A DNA stretch of 64,000 bases from positions 4,216,001 to 4,280,000 of the forward strand of contig NZ_CP009754.1 of the NCBI RefSeq assembly GCF_000772045.1, given 5' to 3'. Made by a program: the position numbers and the translations under genes. Origin of the DNA: Streptomyces sp. CCM_MD2014 (lineage in GTDB: Bacteria > Actinomycetota > Actinomycetes > Streptomycetales > Streptomycetaceae). This document shows positions 1 through 8,907 of the stretch, piece after piece (the first letter of the stretch is position 1; the number at the start of each line of letters is the position of its first letter). Under the pieces are notes generated by a model, which was not told where the DNA came from, did no database searches, and saw nothing but the letters and a program-made list of their open reading frames with translations.

Positions 1-1584
1 CAGTCGACGGTCGTCGCGGTGATCGCCCTGGTGCCGGGGGTGGCGGCCGGCTACCTGCTGGCGGGCCGGTTCCGCGAGCAGCTGGCCGGCCGGGGCGTCC
101 TCCCGCCCGAACTCCCCCTCACCGTCAGCCCCCTGCCCGCGCTCGCCACGCTGCTCCTGGTGGTGACGGCCGTACGGCTCTGCGCCCGGTGCGCGGCCTG
201 GCGCACCTCGCGGATGCCGGCCACCGAGGCGGTCGCCGAGTCCCGCAGCGAGCCGCGCACACCGTCGCGGGGGCGGACCCCGGCCGGGCTGCTGCTGATC
301 CTCGGCGCGTGCGCGCTGTCGGTGGTGCCGCTGCTGTCCCGGACGGTCCTCGGGGCCGCGGTCACCTCCATGGCGGGCATCATCGCGGCGATCGGCCTGG
401 CACTGTCCGGCCCGGCACTGGTGCGGAGCGCGGGCGAGGCCGCCGTACGGCGGCTGCGGCCCGGGGTGGCGGCGCCGACGTGGCTGGCGCTGTCCAACGT
501 ACGGGCGTACGCGCTGCGTCTGTCGGGGGTGGTCAGCCCGCTGGCGATGGGCGTCGTCTTCGTCCTGACGTACACCCTCACCCAGACCACGGTGCTGGCC
601 GCCACCTCCGAGGACACCCGCACCGGCACGCTCGCCCAGTACGAGCTGACGGCACCGGCGCTGGGCGGGCTGCCCGACGGCACCCTGTCCGCCGTACGGG
701 ACGTGCCCGGCGTACGCGCCGCGGCGCCGGCCGGGACGACCACGGTGGTGTGGGAGTACGAGGAGCTGGGCGACCCCGCGGCCGAGTCGGCCCCGGCGCC
801 GGTCCTCGGGCCGGACGCCCGGGACGTCCTCGACCTCGGCGTGACGGACGGCGGCCTGGACCATCTGACCGGTGCCACGGTCGCCGTCAGCGGCGAGGCC
901 GCCCGCACCCGGGACGCCGGGGTAGGCAAGCGGGTGCGCCTGGTGCTCGGTGACGGGGCGCGCGTCGAGGCCCGGGTCGTCGCCGTCTACGACCGGGGGC
1001 TGGGCTTCGGCCCGGTCGTCCTCTCCCGCGAACTGGCCGCCGGGCACACCACGACCGGCCTCGACCAGCGAATCCTGGTCCGCACCGACGGCACGGCGGA
1101 GGCGGGGCGGGGGCTCGCCGCGCTGGCCGCCGACCGTCCCGGGCTCACCCTCGCGAACACCGCCCCGGACTCCGAGGGTGCGGACGCGCCGCCCGAGGTG
1201 TGGATCAACCTGGCGGTGGTCGTGGTGCTCCTCGGCTACCTGCTGCTGAGCATCGCCAACAAGCTGGTCGCCGCCACCGCCCAGCGCCGCACCGAGATCG
1301 CCGCGCTGCGCCTGGTCGGTACGACCCCGCGGCAGATCCGCGCGATGATGCGCCGCGAGGCCGCGGTCGTCGCCGCCGCGGCCCTGGCCTGTGGTCTCCT
1401 GCTGTCCGCCGTCCCGCTGGCCCTGCTCGGCCAGGGCTTCCTCGGCCACCCGTGGCCGGCGGGCCCGGCCTGGCTCCTGCCGGCGGTGGCGGCGACGGTG
1501 ACGGCGACGGCGTACCTCACGATCGAAGTCCCCACCCGCCACGCCCTGCGCACGCCTCCGGCGGAGGGCCTGCGCACGGGGTGA
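1..1584 (+). CDS. FtsX-family ABC transporter permease (5' end missing)
   Basis: The reading frame is open from the first base, so the N-terminus lies outside the window; 527 residues are visible. Hydrophobic segments cluster near the start, around residues 45-60, 95-145 and 170-195, and again in the last 130 residues. The C-terminal FtsX domain carries the family hallmark RRTEIAALRLVGTTPRQIR. Family knowledge: MacB/FtsX permeases work with an ATPase to extrude or mechanically transmit signals rather than form a classic channel. No ATPase for it is visible on this strand, so its partner is probably upstream of the window. It converges on the next permease gene, so the two are not one operon. 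Substrate unknown. Confidence 0.85.
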   Translation, partial: QSTVVAVIALVPGVAAGYLLAGRFREQLAGRGVLPPELPLTVSPLPALATLLLVVTAVRLCARCAAWRTSRMPATEAVAESRSEPRTPSRGRTPAGLLLILGACALSVVPLLSRTVLGAAVTSMAGIIAAIGLALSGPALVRSAGEAAVRRLRPGVAAPTWLALSNVRAYALRLSGVVSPLAMGVVFVLTYTLTQTTVLAATSEDTRTGTLAQYELTAPALGGLPDGTLSAVRDVPGVRAAAPAGTTTVVWEYEELGDPAAESAPAPVLGPDARDVLDLGVTDGGLDHLTGATVAVSGEAARTRDAGVGKRVRLVLGDGARVEARVVAVYDRGLGFGPVVLSRELAAGHTTTGLDQRILVRTDGTAEAGRGLAALAADRPGLTLANTAPDSEGADAPPEVWINLAVVVVLLGYLLLSIANKLVAATAQRRTEIAALRLVGTTPRQIRAMMRREAAVVAAAALACGLLLSAVPLALLGQGFLGHPWPAGPAWLLPAVAATVTATAYLTIEVPTRHALRTPPAEGLRTG

Positions 1585-1667
1585 TCCCGGCCCGCCGAGC
1601 GGACCGGGATCGCCTGCCGGGGGCCGGCCACGGGCAGATTTCCGCGCGACCCGTCACCCGGCCGGCC

Positions 1668-4199
1668 TCAGGCCCCCCGTTCACGCAGTGCCGCCCGCGC
1701 CGGGAGGATCGCTGCGGTGAGGGCGAGGGCTCCCGCCGTCGCGGCGAACGCGGCGTACAGCAGCGGGGGGACGTGCGGGAGCTCGCCGGTCAGACCTCGC
1801 ATCATCGGGGTCAGTGTGATCATGGCGATGGCGGTGCCCAGGGCCACGCCCGCCGCCGACACCAGCAGGCTCTCCCAGCCCAGCATGCGCAGCACCTGGC
1901 GCCGGGTGGAGCCGACGAGGCGCAGCGTGCGCAGTTCGCGGCGGCGGTCCAGGACGGTCATCACCAGGGTGTTGACCGCCGCGACGGCGGCGAAGCCGCC
2001 CAGGACGGCGGCCATCATGTAGTTGGCCCAGGCGCCGAACTCGCGGTCCACGTTCTGCGCGAGCGCGTAGCCCGAGGCGTCGGTGACCTCGCCGAGCGCG
2101 CCGAGCGGCTCGGCGTCTCCGCCACTGACCAGCAGCGTGTCGGCGAAGGCGGAGGTGACGTGGCCGTCCAGCAACGCGCGGTCCATGGTCACCGCGGGCA
2201 GGCCCAGGCCGCGGCCGTAGACCGCGACGACCTCCGGGGCGGCCCTCGTGCCGTCGGGGAGGTGGAGCGGCAGCTTGTCGCCGAGTCCGACGTGCGTGGC
2301 GGTGGCGAGGGTCTTGTCGATGGCGATACGGTCCTCCCCCACCCGGTCCAGGCTGCCCTCGCGCACGTCCAGGTCCTGCACCCGCGCGAACCGGGCGCCG
2401 GCGTCCGACACTCCCTGCGTCGCCGTCCCCTGCAGCGAGGTCTCGCCGCCGCCCCGGACGGGCACCAGCACCTGCGTGTTCAGCACGCTCACCGCCGCGT
2501 CCACGCCGGGCGCGCGGGCGGCACGTGCGGCGGCGTCGGCGGGCAGGCCCGCCGGGGCGGTCACGACGTGGTCGGCCGTGAGGCCGTCGCGGAGCTGCTG
2601 GGAGGCGACGTGGCTCTCGCTGGTGTGCATGAACACGAGCGTCGAGGCGAAGGCCATGGCGAGCACGATCGGGGTGATCGCGGAGGCCAGCCGGCGGGAG
2701 TTGGTACGGGAGTTGGCGGCGGCCAGCGACGCCGAGGCGCCCCCGCCGCGCAGCAGCAGGCCGAAGAGCGCCGCGCACAGCCGGGCCAGGATCGGCCCGA
2801 GCAGCGCGACGGCCAGCATGAAGAGCATGACGACGCCGAGGGAGGCGTTGGCCGCGTCCGAACCGGCGGCGGAGGCGGCCACACCGGCGAGCGCCGACCC
2901 GCCGCCGACCGCGGCGAGACCGAGGACGGTACGGACGACACCCGGCCGCAGCCGCTCCACCGACGCCTCGGCGAGCGCCTGGCCCGGCTTGATCCGCGCG
3001 GGCCTGCGCCCGGCCGCCCACCCGGCGCCCAGTGCCGTGAGCAGCCCGAGACCGACGGCGGCGAGCAGCGGGAACCCGGAGACGTGCACGTCGACCGCCT
3101 CCGGGACGGCCCCGCGGTCCTGCATCTGCCCGAACCACCAGTGCGCGAGCCCGATGCCCGGCAGGCAGCCCAGCAGCCCGGCGAGCGGGGCGACGAGCAG
3201 CGCCTCGGCGGCGACCGCCCGGCGGATCTGGCGCGGGGTGGCGCCGACGGCGCGCAGCAGCGCGAACTCGCGGGTGCGCTGACCGACCGAGAGGGCGACC
3301 GTGCCGGCCGCGGTGAACACCGCGACCAGGGTGGCGATCCCGCCGAACGAGCCGCCGACCGCGAAGAGGGTCTCCTTGGCGTACGCCAGCCCGTGGTCCT
3401 CGACCTCGCCGCGGTCGTCACCGGTCAGCGTCTGGGCGCCGGAGCCGGTGAGGGCCTTCTCCACGGCGGCGGCGAGGGCCTGCGTGCCGACGCCGTCCTC
3501 GGCCATGACGGCGATGGCGTCGGCCTTGCCGGGGTGACCGGCCAGCACGGACGCCTCCGCGTCGGCGAACCAGGCCGTGGCCGCGCCGCCGTCCCCTTCC
3601 CGCGCGGTGTCGCCGGCACCGGCCTCGGCCAGCCCGGACACCCGGAAGCCGGCCCGCCCGTCGGCCGTCTCCAGCACGACGGTGTCGCCGACGCCGGCCC
3701 GGGCGGCACGGGCGGCGTCGGCGCCGAGGACGACCTCACCGGTGCGCGGTGCGGCGCCCTGGGAGAGCGCGGTGCCGGTGAAGACGTGCGAGCCCCAGCC
3801 GTGGCCGGTGAGCGCGCCCGGCGGGCCGTCGCCGCCGTCCGCCGGGAGGCCGTGCACCGGGAAGGTGAAGTCCGGTACGGCGGCGGCCGCGCCCGGCGCC
3901 GCGGCGGCCTTGGCCGCGAGGCCCGCGTCCACGCGGGCGGTGTCGGGCAGCGGGAACTCGGTCACCTCGGTGCCGTCGACGGTGTCGGCGACGACCCGTG
4001 CGGACTGGTCGGCCGCCGCGACGACCGGCGCGTTCGCGTACCGCTCCGCCGGCACGGAGGCACGGATGCCCGTCTCCAGCAGTACGCCGCAGGCCGCGAC
4101 GACCAGCGCCGACATCATCAGCGCGACGAACGTGCCCACGAAGGAGGCGGGCTTGAAGCGCACGGCGGCGCGAGCGAGGCCGTTGGGCTTGAGACTCAT
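1668..4199 (-). CDS. FtsX-family ABC transporter permease
   Basis: 843 residues, membrane protein with an N-terminal anchor (residues about 20-45), a large extracytoplasmic MacB-like segment, a first FtsX domain (about 285-385, with QRTREFALLRAVGATPRQIR), further membrane helices, and a second FtsX domain at the C-terminus (about 720-840, with RRRELRTLRLVGSTRRQ). This duplicated layout is usual for actinobacterial exporters with fused permease halves. It starts inside the stop region of the ATPase gene (ATGA overlap at 4196-4199), so the two are translationally coupled and form one exporter. The two-component system immediately upstream probably controls it. Such systems often export or sense antimicrobial peptides or lipids; the substrate here is unknown. 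Confidence 0.9.
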   Translation of the reverse strand: MSLKPNGLARAAVRFKPASFVGTFVALMMSALVVAACGVLLETGIRASVPAERYANAPVVAAADQSARVVADTVDGTEVTEFPLPDTARVDAGLAAKAAAAPGAAAAVPDFTFPVHGLPADGGDGPPGALTGHGWGSHVFTGTALSQGAAPRTGEVVLGADAARAARAGVGDTVVLETADGRAGFRVSGLAEAGAGDTAREGDGGAATAWFADAEASVLAGHPGKADAIAVMAEDGVGTQALAAAVEKALTGSGAQTLTGDDRGEVEDHGLAYAKETLFAVGGSFGGIATLVAVFTAAGTVALSVGQRTREFALLRAVGATPRQIRRAVAAEALLVAPLAGLLGCLPGIGLAHWWFGQMQDRGAVPEAVDVHVSGFPLLAAVGLGLLTALGAGWAAGRRPARIKPGQALAEASVERLRPGVVRTVLGLAAVGGGSALAGVAASAAGSDAANASLGVVMLFMLAVALLGPILARLCAALFGLLLRGGGASASLAAANSRTNSRRLASAITPIVLAMAFASTLVFMHTSESHVASQQLRDGLTADHVVTAPAGLPADAAARAARAPGVDAAVSVLNTQVLVPVRGGGETSLQGTATQGVSDAGARFARVQDLDVREGSLDRVGEDRIAIDKTLATATHVGLGDKLPLHLPDGTRAAPEVVAVYGRGLGLPAVTMDRALLDGHVTSAFADTLLVSGGDAEPLGALGEVTDASGYALAQNVDREFGAWANYMMAAVLGGFAAVAAVNTLVMTVLDRRRELRTLRLVGSTRRQVLRMLGWESLLVSAAGVALGTAIAMITLTPMMRGLTGELPHVPPLLYAAFAATAGALALTAAILPARAALRERGA

Positions 4200-5044
4200 G
4201 CCGCCGCCCCCGCCCCGACCCCGGCTGCCGCTCGACCACGACCGGTGAGTGCCGTCATGCGCGCCGCGATCCGTTCCGCCGACCCCCGTTCGAGGTGGTC
4301 GGCGAAGGCACCGTCGGCGAGGAACAGCACGCGGTCGGCCCAGGCCGCCGCCGCCGGGTCGTGGGTGACCATGACGACGGTGGCGCCGAGGACGTCCACC
4401 GCGTGCCGGAGCAGCCCGAGGACCTCGGCGGCGGTGCCGGTGTCGAGGGCGCCGGTCGGCTCGTCCGCGAAGATCACGTCGGGGGACGTGACGAGGGCGC
4501 GGGCGACGGCCACCCGTTGCTGCTGGCCGCCGGACAGCTCACCGGGCCGGCGCCGCGCCTTGTCGGCGAGCCCGACCTGCGCGAGCACCTCGGCCGCGCG
4601 GCGGTGGTCCTGGCGCTGCCCGGCGAGGCGCATGGGCAGCAGGACGTTCTGCTCCACGGTCAGCGAGGGCAGCAGGTTGAACGCCTGGAAGACGAAACCG
4701 AGGCGGCTGCGGCGCAGCTCGGTGAGCTCGTTCTCGCTCATGCCGGTGATCTCCGTGCCGCCGAGCCGCACCGACCCCGCCGACGGCCGGTCGAGCCCGG
4801 CGGCGCACTGCAGGAAGGTGGACTTGCCCGACCCGGACGGTCCCATGACGGCGGTGAAGGTGCCGCGCGGGAGGGCGAGGTCGATGCCCGCGAGCGCGTG
4901 CACGGCACCGGCGCCACGGCCGTACTGCCGCCGCACACCGCGCAGTTCGACGGCGAGCCCGGGCGTGGCGGCCGGGGCGCCGGGAAGGCCGTCCGCCCCC
5001 GGCAGGTCGCCGGCCTTCTGCCGCTTGCCCTTGCGTAGCCTCAT
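4196..5044 (-). CDS. ABC transporter ATP-binding protein (MacB/LolD type)
   Basis: 282 residues. Walker A is GPSGSGKS at about 68-75, the signature LSGGQQQR begins near 170, Walker B with DEPTGALD is near 194-201 and the H-loop VTHD lies near 226. The insert between Walker A and the signature and the GALD ending are typical of the MacB/LolD/FtsE subfamily that pairs with FtsX permeases. The first 30 residues form a poorly conserved Gly/Pro/Ala-rich leader, so the true start could be slightly downstream. It is the first gene of the exporter operon and overlaps the permease by 4 bp. Two operator-like sequences lie 75-117 bp upstream. Confidence 0.93.
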   Translation of the reverse strand: MRLRKGKRQKAGDLPGADGLPGAPAATPGLAVELRGVRRQYGRGAGAVHALAGIDLALPRGTFTAVMGPSGSGKSTFLQCAAGLDRPSAGSVRLGGTEITGMSENELTELRRSRLGFVFQAFNLLPSLTVEQNVLLPMRLAGQRQDHRRAAEVLAQVGLADKARRRPGELSGGQQQRVAVARALVTSPDVIFADEPTGALDTGTAAEVLGLLRHAVDVLGATVVMVTHDPAAAAWADRVLFLADGAFADHLERGSAERIAARMTALTGRGRAAAGVGAGAAA

Positions 5045-5118
5045 GGTCCCGTCTCCTCATCCGTACGTCTTGCCGGTGTGACGGGGTGAAGAGTGCGGGG
5101 CCGGCTGCCGGCCGGGCG

Positions 5119-5161
5119 TCATACCCGGGAGCCAATGTGCGGGTGATACCCGGGTAGGGGG
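5119..5161. promoter_or_regulatory. Candidate response-regulator operator upstream of the ABC operon
   Basis: GTGATACCCGGGTAGGGGG (5143-5161) contains the perfect palindrome TACCCGGGTA. A weaker copy, GTCATACCCGGGAG, starts at 5119, 24 bp away. The strong copy differs at one base out of 19 from a site upstream of the kinase gene (7156-7174). The position in front of the exporter and of the regulator's own operon suggests the binding site of the NarL-type regulator encoded between them. Binding is inferred. Confidence 0.5.
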
Positions 5162-5169
5162 AGGCCGGC

Positions 5170-5847
5170 CTACTGCTCTCCCGGGGCCACCAGGCCCGAC
5201 TCGTACGCGAAGACGACCGCCTGGGCGCGGTCGCGCAGGTCGAGCTTGGTCAGGACGCGGCTGACGTGGGTCTTCACCGTCTGCTCGGCCAGCACCAGCG
5301 TCCGCGCGATCTCCGAGTTGGACTGCCCGCGGGCCACGAGGGTGAGGACCTCGGTCTCGCGTTCCGTCAGGCCCTTGAGCCGCAGGGCCGGCTTGCCCCG
5401 GGCCGCGGGGCGCTGCTTGGCGAAGTCCGCGATGAGGCGGCGCGTCACGGAGGGGGCGAGCAGCGCGTCGCCCGCGGCCACGACCCGTACGGCGGCGATG
5501 AGGTCGGCGGGCGGCGCGTCCTTCAGCAGGAAGCCGCTCGCGCCCGCCCGCAGCGCCTCGTAGACGTAGTCGTCGACGTCGAACGTGGTGAGCATGAGCA
5601 CCCGCGGCCGGTGGGTCACGCCCGGCGGCGGCGCGAGCAGCCTGCGCGCGGCCTCCAGGCCGTCCATCTCGGGCATCCGCACGTCCATCAGCACGACGTC
5701 CGGATGCGTACGCCGGCTCAGCTCGACGCCCTGCGCACCGTCGGGGGCCTCGCCCACCACGTCGATGTCGCTCTGGGCGGCCAGCAGCGCGGCGAAGCCC
5801 GCCCGCACCATGGCCTGGTCGTCGACGATGATGACGCGCGTCGTCAC
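5170..5847 (-). CDS. NarL/LuxR-family response regulator
   Basis: 225 residues. The receiver domain spans about 4-120, with the acidic pair at 9-10, phospho-acceptor Asp55 (in VVLMDVRMPE) and the conserved Lys near 107 (LLKDAPP). The C-terminal LuxR-type helix-turn-helix is at about 160-220 (LTERETEVLTLVARGQSNSEIA). The GTG at 5847 is chosen because it lies just inside the kinase stop (ATP-kinase ends at 5844, 4-bp overlap) and gives the normal family length; the longer open frame upstream is a shadow. It is cotranscribed with the kinase and probably controls the ABC exporter downstream and its own operon through the TACCCNGGTA-type sites. Confidence 0.93.
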   Translation of the reverse strand: MTTRVIIVDDQAMVRAGFAALLAAQSDIDVVGEAPDGAQGVELSRRTHPDVVLMDVRMPEMDGLEAARRLLAPPPGVTHRPRVLMLTTFDVDDYVYEALRAGASGFLLKDAPPADLIAAVRVVAAGDALLAPSVTRRLIADFAKQRPAARGKPALRLKGLTERETEVLTLVARGQSNSEIARTLVLAEQTVKTHVSRVLTKLDLRDRAQAVVFAYESGLVAPGEQ

Positions 5848-7097
5848 GTGAAGTCCTCTTCGGTCAGGGGAAGGTGTGCGGCGACCCGGAAGCCGCCGTC
5901 CGGCAGCGGGCCCACGTCGAGGGTGCCGCCGACGAGCCGCACCCGCTCGCGCATGCCGACGAGTCCGTGCCCGGTGCCGCCCGTTTCGAGCGGCCCGGCG
6001 GGCGGCTCGGGCGGCGGCCCGTTGACGACCAGGACGGTGAGCCGCTCCCCGCCGCGGTCGCCGGCGGGCTCCGACACGGACAGCGACACCCGCGTCGCGG
6101 CGCCCGGCGCGTGCCGTACGACGTTCGCGAGGGCCTCCTGGACGATCCGGTACGCCGACAGCCCCACCGCCTCGGGCACCTCGGCGGCGCGGGAGAGGTC
6201 GCAGGGGGTGAAGTCGACCGGCGCGCCCGTCCGCGCCGTCGCCTCCACCAACTGCCCGATCTGCGGGAGGCCCGGCTGGGGCATCAGCTCGCCGGGCGCC
6301 TCCTCGCTGCGCAGGACGCCGAGGAGCCGCCGCATCTCGCCGAGGGACTCCCGGGCGGTCGCCGCGATGGACGTGAACTCCTCCCGCACGTGGGGCGGGA
6401 GCGTCGCGAGGCGGTACTCCGCGGTGTCCGCCTGGACCGTGATGACGGACATGTGGTGGGCCACCACGTCGTGCAGCTCGCGCGCGATGCGGGCGCGCTC
6501 CTCCAGGAGCGTGCGCCGGCCCCGCTCGGCCTCGCTGATGGTCTCCTGCTCGGCCAGCCTGCGCTGCACCTCGTACCGCTCGCGCAGCACCCCGCCCAGC
6601 AGGAGCGCGACGCCCCCGAGGATGGTGAGCAGCAGCTCCCTGGCACCGGCGCCGTGGGGGGCGGCGAAGCCCAGGCCGACGTTGGCCGCCGCCGTCACCA
6701 GCCACACCAGCACCAGCGTCCGGCGCCGCTCGCGCAGACCGAGGGCGAGGCAGAGGGCGACGTACCCGACGAGCTCCATCGGCGGGAACGGCCACAGCAG
6801 CCGCTCCTCGAAGTCGACGGTGAGCAGGGCGAGCGCCCCGGCCACGTCCGCGAGCACGACCACGTACCAGGCGTGCAGCGGGCGGACGACGGCCAGGAGC
6901 AGCGGCGCCGCCTGCGCGACGGCCAGCGCGCTCGCCACGGCGCCGTTCAGTCCGTAGTCGGCGGTGAGGACCACGATGGTGGTGGGCAGCAGGACCACGC
7001 ACAGCACGAACGCCACGGCCCACGGCAGCGTCCGCACCCACCGCCGCGAAGCCCCCGCGAGCAGCGCTCGGGGGCGCTCCTCCTCCACTGAGGTCAT
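5844..7097 (-). CDS. Sensor histidine kinase, HisKA_3 (NarL-partner) type
   Basis: 417 residues from the ATG at 7097. Four to six membrane segments occupy about residues 25-175, with very short loops, like the intramembrane-sensing kinases that watch ABC exporters. The phosphorylation motif ELHDVVAHH places the active His at about 209, and the C-terminal HATPase domain contains GTGHGLVGMRERV. The last residue codons overlap the response regulator start by 4 bp. An in-frame extension to 7508 exists but consists of Pro/Arg/Ser-rich shadow coding, so it is rejected. The stimulus is unknown. Confidence 0.9.
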   Translation of the reverse strand: MTSVEEERPRALLAGASRRWVRTLPWAVAFVLCVVLLPTTIVVLTADYGLNGAVASALAVAQAAPLLLAVVRPLHAWYVVVLADVAGALALLTVDFEERLLWPFPPMELVGYVALCLALGLRERRRTLVLVWLVTAAANVGLGFAAPHGAGARELLLTILGGVALLLGGVLRERYEVQRRLAEQETISEAERGRRTLLEERARIARELHDVVAHHMSVITVQADTAEYRLATLPPHVREEFTSIAATARESLGEMRRLLGVLRSEEAPGELMPQPGLPQIGQLVEATARTGAPVDFTPCDLSRAAEVPEAVGLSAYRIVQEALANVVRHAPGAATRVSLSVSEPAGDRGGERLTVLVVNGPPPEPPAGPLETGGTGHGLVGMRERVRLVGGTLDVGPLPDGGFRVAAHLPLTEEDFT

Positions 7098-7155
7098 GGC
7101 CACCAGACTAGGTGCCCGGCCGGAGCGCGCCGTCCCCCTGGAGAGCCAAACCGCG

Positions 7156-7174
7156 GTGATACCCCGGTAGGGGG
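7156..7174. promoter_or_regulatory. Candidate autoregulatory operator of the two-component system
   Basis: GTGATACCCCGGTAGGGGG lies 59-77 bp upstream of the kinase start and matches the 5143-5161 sequence at 18 of 19 positions. The inverted core is TACC-CC-GGTA. Conservation at two promoters of one regulatory circuit supports a shared regulator; binding is inferred. Confidence 0.5.
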
Positions 7175-7269
7175 TGGGGGCGTACGGAAGGGGGCACTCC
7201 GGCCGGCGCGGCGGACACCGGACCGGGTCGGCGGCGGGCAGGCGAGAGTTCCGGCGACCGGTCGGCCGG

Positions 7270-7785
7270 TCAGACGGAGGCCCCCGCCGTCCACTCCCGC
7301 AGCAGCGCCAGGCGCTGGTCCCTGGTGGGGGCCACGTCCTCGGGCTCCTCCCGGCGCCAGCCGACCAGCTCCCCGACGGTGGTGGTGCCGTCGGCGAGGC
7401 GGGCCAGGAGGGTGCGGGAGAGTTCGTACTCGTCCGGGGTGTGGATACCGCCGGTGACGGCGGCCAGGACGCTCGCCTCGACCGTGCCGTCGTCCTCCGT
7501 CTCCACACACACGGTGAACAGCGGCGGCTGTTCGCCGTCCCCCGTGATCAGCACCAGGACCGAGTCGAACGCCATGGACGCCAGCCGCCGCCGCCCGGAC
7601 CGCACGGCCACGTCCCGCACGTCCAGCCCGCGCACCTGCTCCCAGCCCCAGGACCGCCCGCCCTGCTCGTGCCCGAGGATCTCCACACCGCCCTCGGTCA
7701 GCCGCACACCGGGCGCCGTACCGGTGGGTTCGGCCCCCAGGTACACGCACTCCTCAGTAATCCAGAACAGGCCGACCATGGCCAT
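7270..7785 (-). CDS. Conserved hypothetical protein
   Basis: 171 residues, soluble, no signal peptide or membrane segment. The N-terminal half reads as a small beta-rich domain (VGLFWITEECVYLG..., with a ligand-like GDGEQPPLFTVCVET strand pair) resembling the PH-like or regulatory domains of many Streptomyces hypotheticals. The C-terminal 40 residues are helical and charged (RDQRLALLREWTAG). I do not recognise a family. It stands alone between the two-component operon and the CorC-type pair. Confidence 0.75.
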   Translation of the reverse strand: MAMVGLFWITEECVYLGAEPTGTAPGVRLTEGGVEILGHEQGGRSWGWEQVRGLDVRDVAVRSGRRRLASMAFDSVLVLITGDGEQPPLFTVCVETEDDGTVEASVLAAVTGGIHTPDEYELSRTLLARLADGTTTVGELVGWRREEPEDVAPTRDQRLALLREWTAGASV

Positions 7786-7881
7786 GGGCGTCTCCCCCCG
7801 ACGATGCGGATGTCGTTCTCGTGCGGCTGTCGTGGGAGGAGACGAACCCCGCCGGTGCGGGGTTCCCCGCCCCGGGTCCCG

Positions 7882-8907
7882 CTACGGCGCCACCGGTGTC
7901 GTCGGTCCCACCAGTTCCGTCAGGACGTCCTCCATGGTCACGAAGCCCAGGACCGTGCCCGTCTCGCCGGTGACGGCGGCGAGGTGGCTGTCCTCCGTGC
8001 GGAGGGCGGTGAGGGTGTCGTCCAGGGGGGTGTCGATGCGGACGCGGGTGACGCGGTGCAGGGCCGTGCGCGGGAAGGGGCTCTCGCGGTCGGTCAGGCC
8101 CAGGGTGTCCTTGATGTGCAGGTAGCCGAGGACGGTGCCGCCGGGGCCGGTGACCGGGAAGCGGGAGTAGCCCGCGTGGGCGGCCAGGCGTTCCAGCTCG
8201 GCCGGGGTGACCGTGTGCGGGACGGTGCGCATCTTCTGGACCGGGACCAGGATCTCGCCGACCGGGCGGGTGCCCAGTTCCAGGGCGTCGCGCAGGCGCT
8301 CGCCGTCGGCCGGGGTGAGCAGTCCGGCCTCGCTGGCGTCGACCACCATGCGGGCCAGCTGGTCGTCGGTGAAGACGGCTTCGACCTCGTCCTTCGGCTC
8401 CACCCGCAGCAGCTTGAGGAGCGTGTTGGCGAAGGCGTTGATGCCGAACACGACCGGCTTCAGGGCCCGGGTGAGGGCGACCAGCGGCGGGCCGAGGAGC
8501 AGCGCGGTGGTCGCCGGGGCGGCCAGCGCGATGTTCTTCGGGATCATCTCGCCGATCAGCATGTGCAGATACGTCGCCAGGGTCAGGGCGATGGCGAAGG
8601 CGACCGGGTGGACCAGCGCGTGCGGCATGTGCACCGCCTCGAACACCGGCTCCATCAGGTGCGCGATGGCCGGCTCCGCGACCGCGCCGAGCACCAGGGA
8701 GGAGACGGTGATGCCGAGCTGGGCCGTGGCCATCATCTGGGAGATGTGCTGCAGGCCCCACAGGGTCATCCGGGCGCGCTTGTCGCCCGACTTCGCACGC
8801 GGCTCGATCTGGCTGCGGCGCACCGAGATCATGGCGAACTCGGCGCCCACGAAGAACGCGTTGGTCAGCAGCGTCAGCGCGCCGATGAAGAGCTGTACGA
8901 CGGTCAT
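7882..8907 (-). CDS. CNNM/CorC-type hemolysin family membrane protein (DUF21 + CBS)
   Basis: 341 residues. An N-terminal DUF21 membrane domain (about 1-185, with GAEFAMISVRRSQIE and LVLGAVAEP) is followed by a CBS-domain pair (about 205-330). It stops after the CBS pair and lacks the C-terminal CorC_HlyC domain that its upstream partner has. Family members act in magnesium or divalent-cation transport; the hemolysin name is historical. Its ATG overlaps the stop of the upstream paralogue by 4 bp (8904-8907), so the two form a coupled operon and may assemble as a heteromer. Confidence 0.9.
   Translation of the reverse strand: MTVVQLFIGALTLLTNAFFVGAEFAMISVRRSQIEPRAKSGDKRARMTLWGLQHISQMMATAQLGITVSSLVLGAVAEPAIAHLMEPVFEAVHMPHALVHPVAFAIALTLATYLHMLIGEMIPKNIALAAPATTALLLGPPLVALTRALKPVVFGINAFANTLLKLLRVEPKDEVEAVFTDDQLARMVVDASEAGLLTPADGERLRDALELGTRPVGEILVPVQKMRTVPHTVTPAELERLAAHAGYSRFPVTGPGGTVLGYLHIKDTLGLTDRESPFPRTALHRVTRVRIDTPLDDTLTALRTEDSHLAAVTGETGTVLGFVTMEDVLTELVGPTTPVAP

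Noticed and set aside
1200..5081. 1293-residue plus-strand ORF over the ABC genes
   Set aside because: It is opposite the permease and ATPase genes, rich in Arg/Gly/Pro/Ala, and has no domain; a shadow of high-GC coding.
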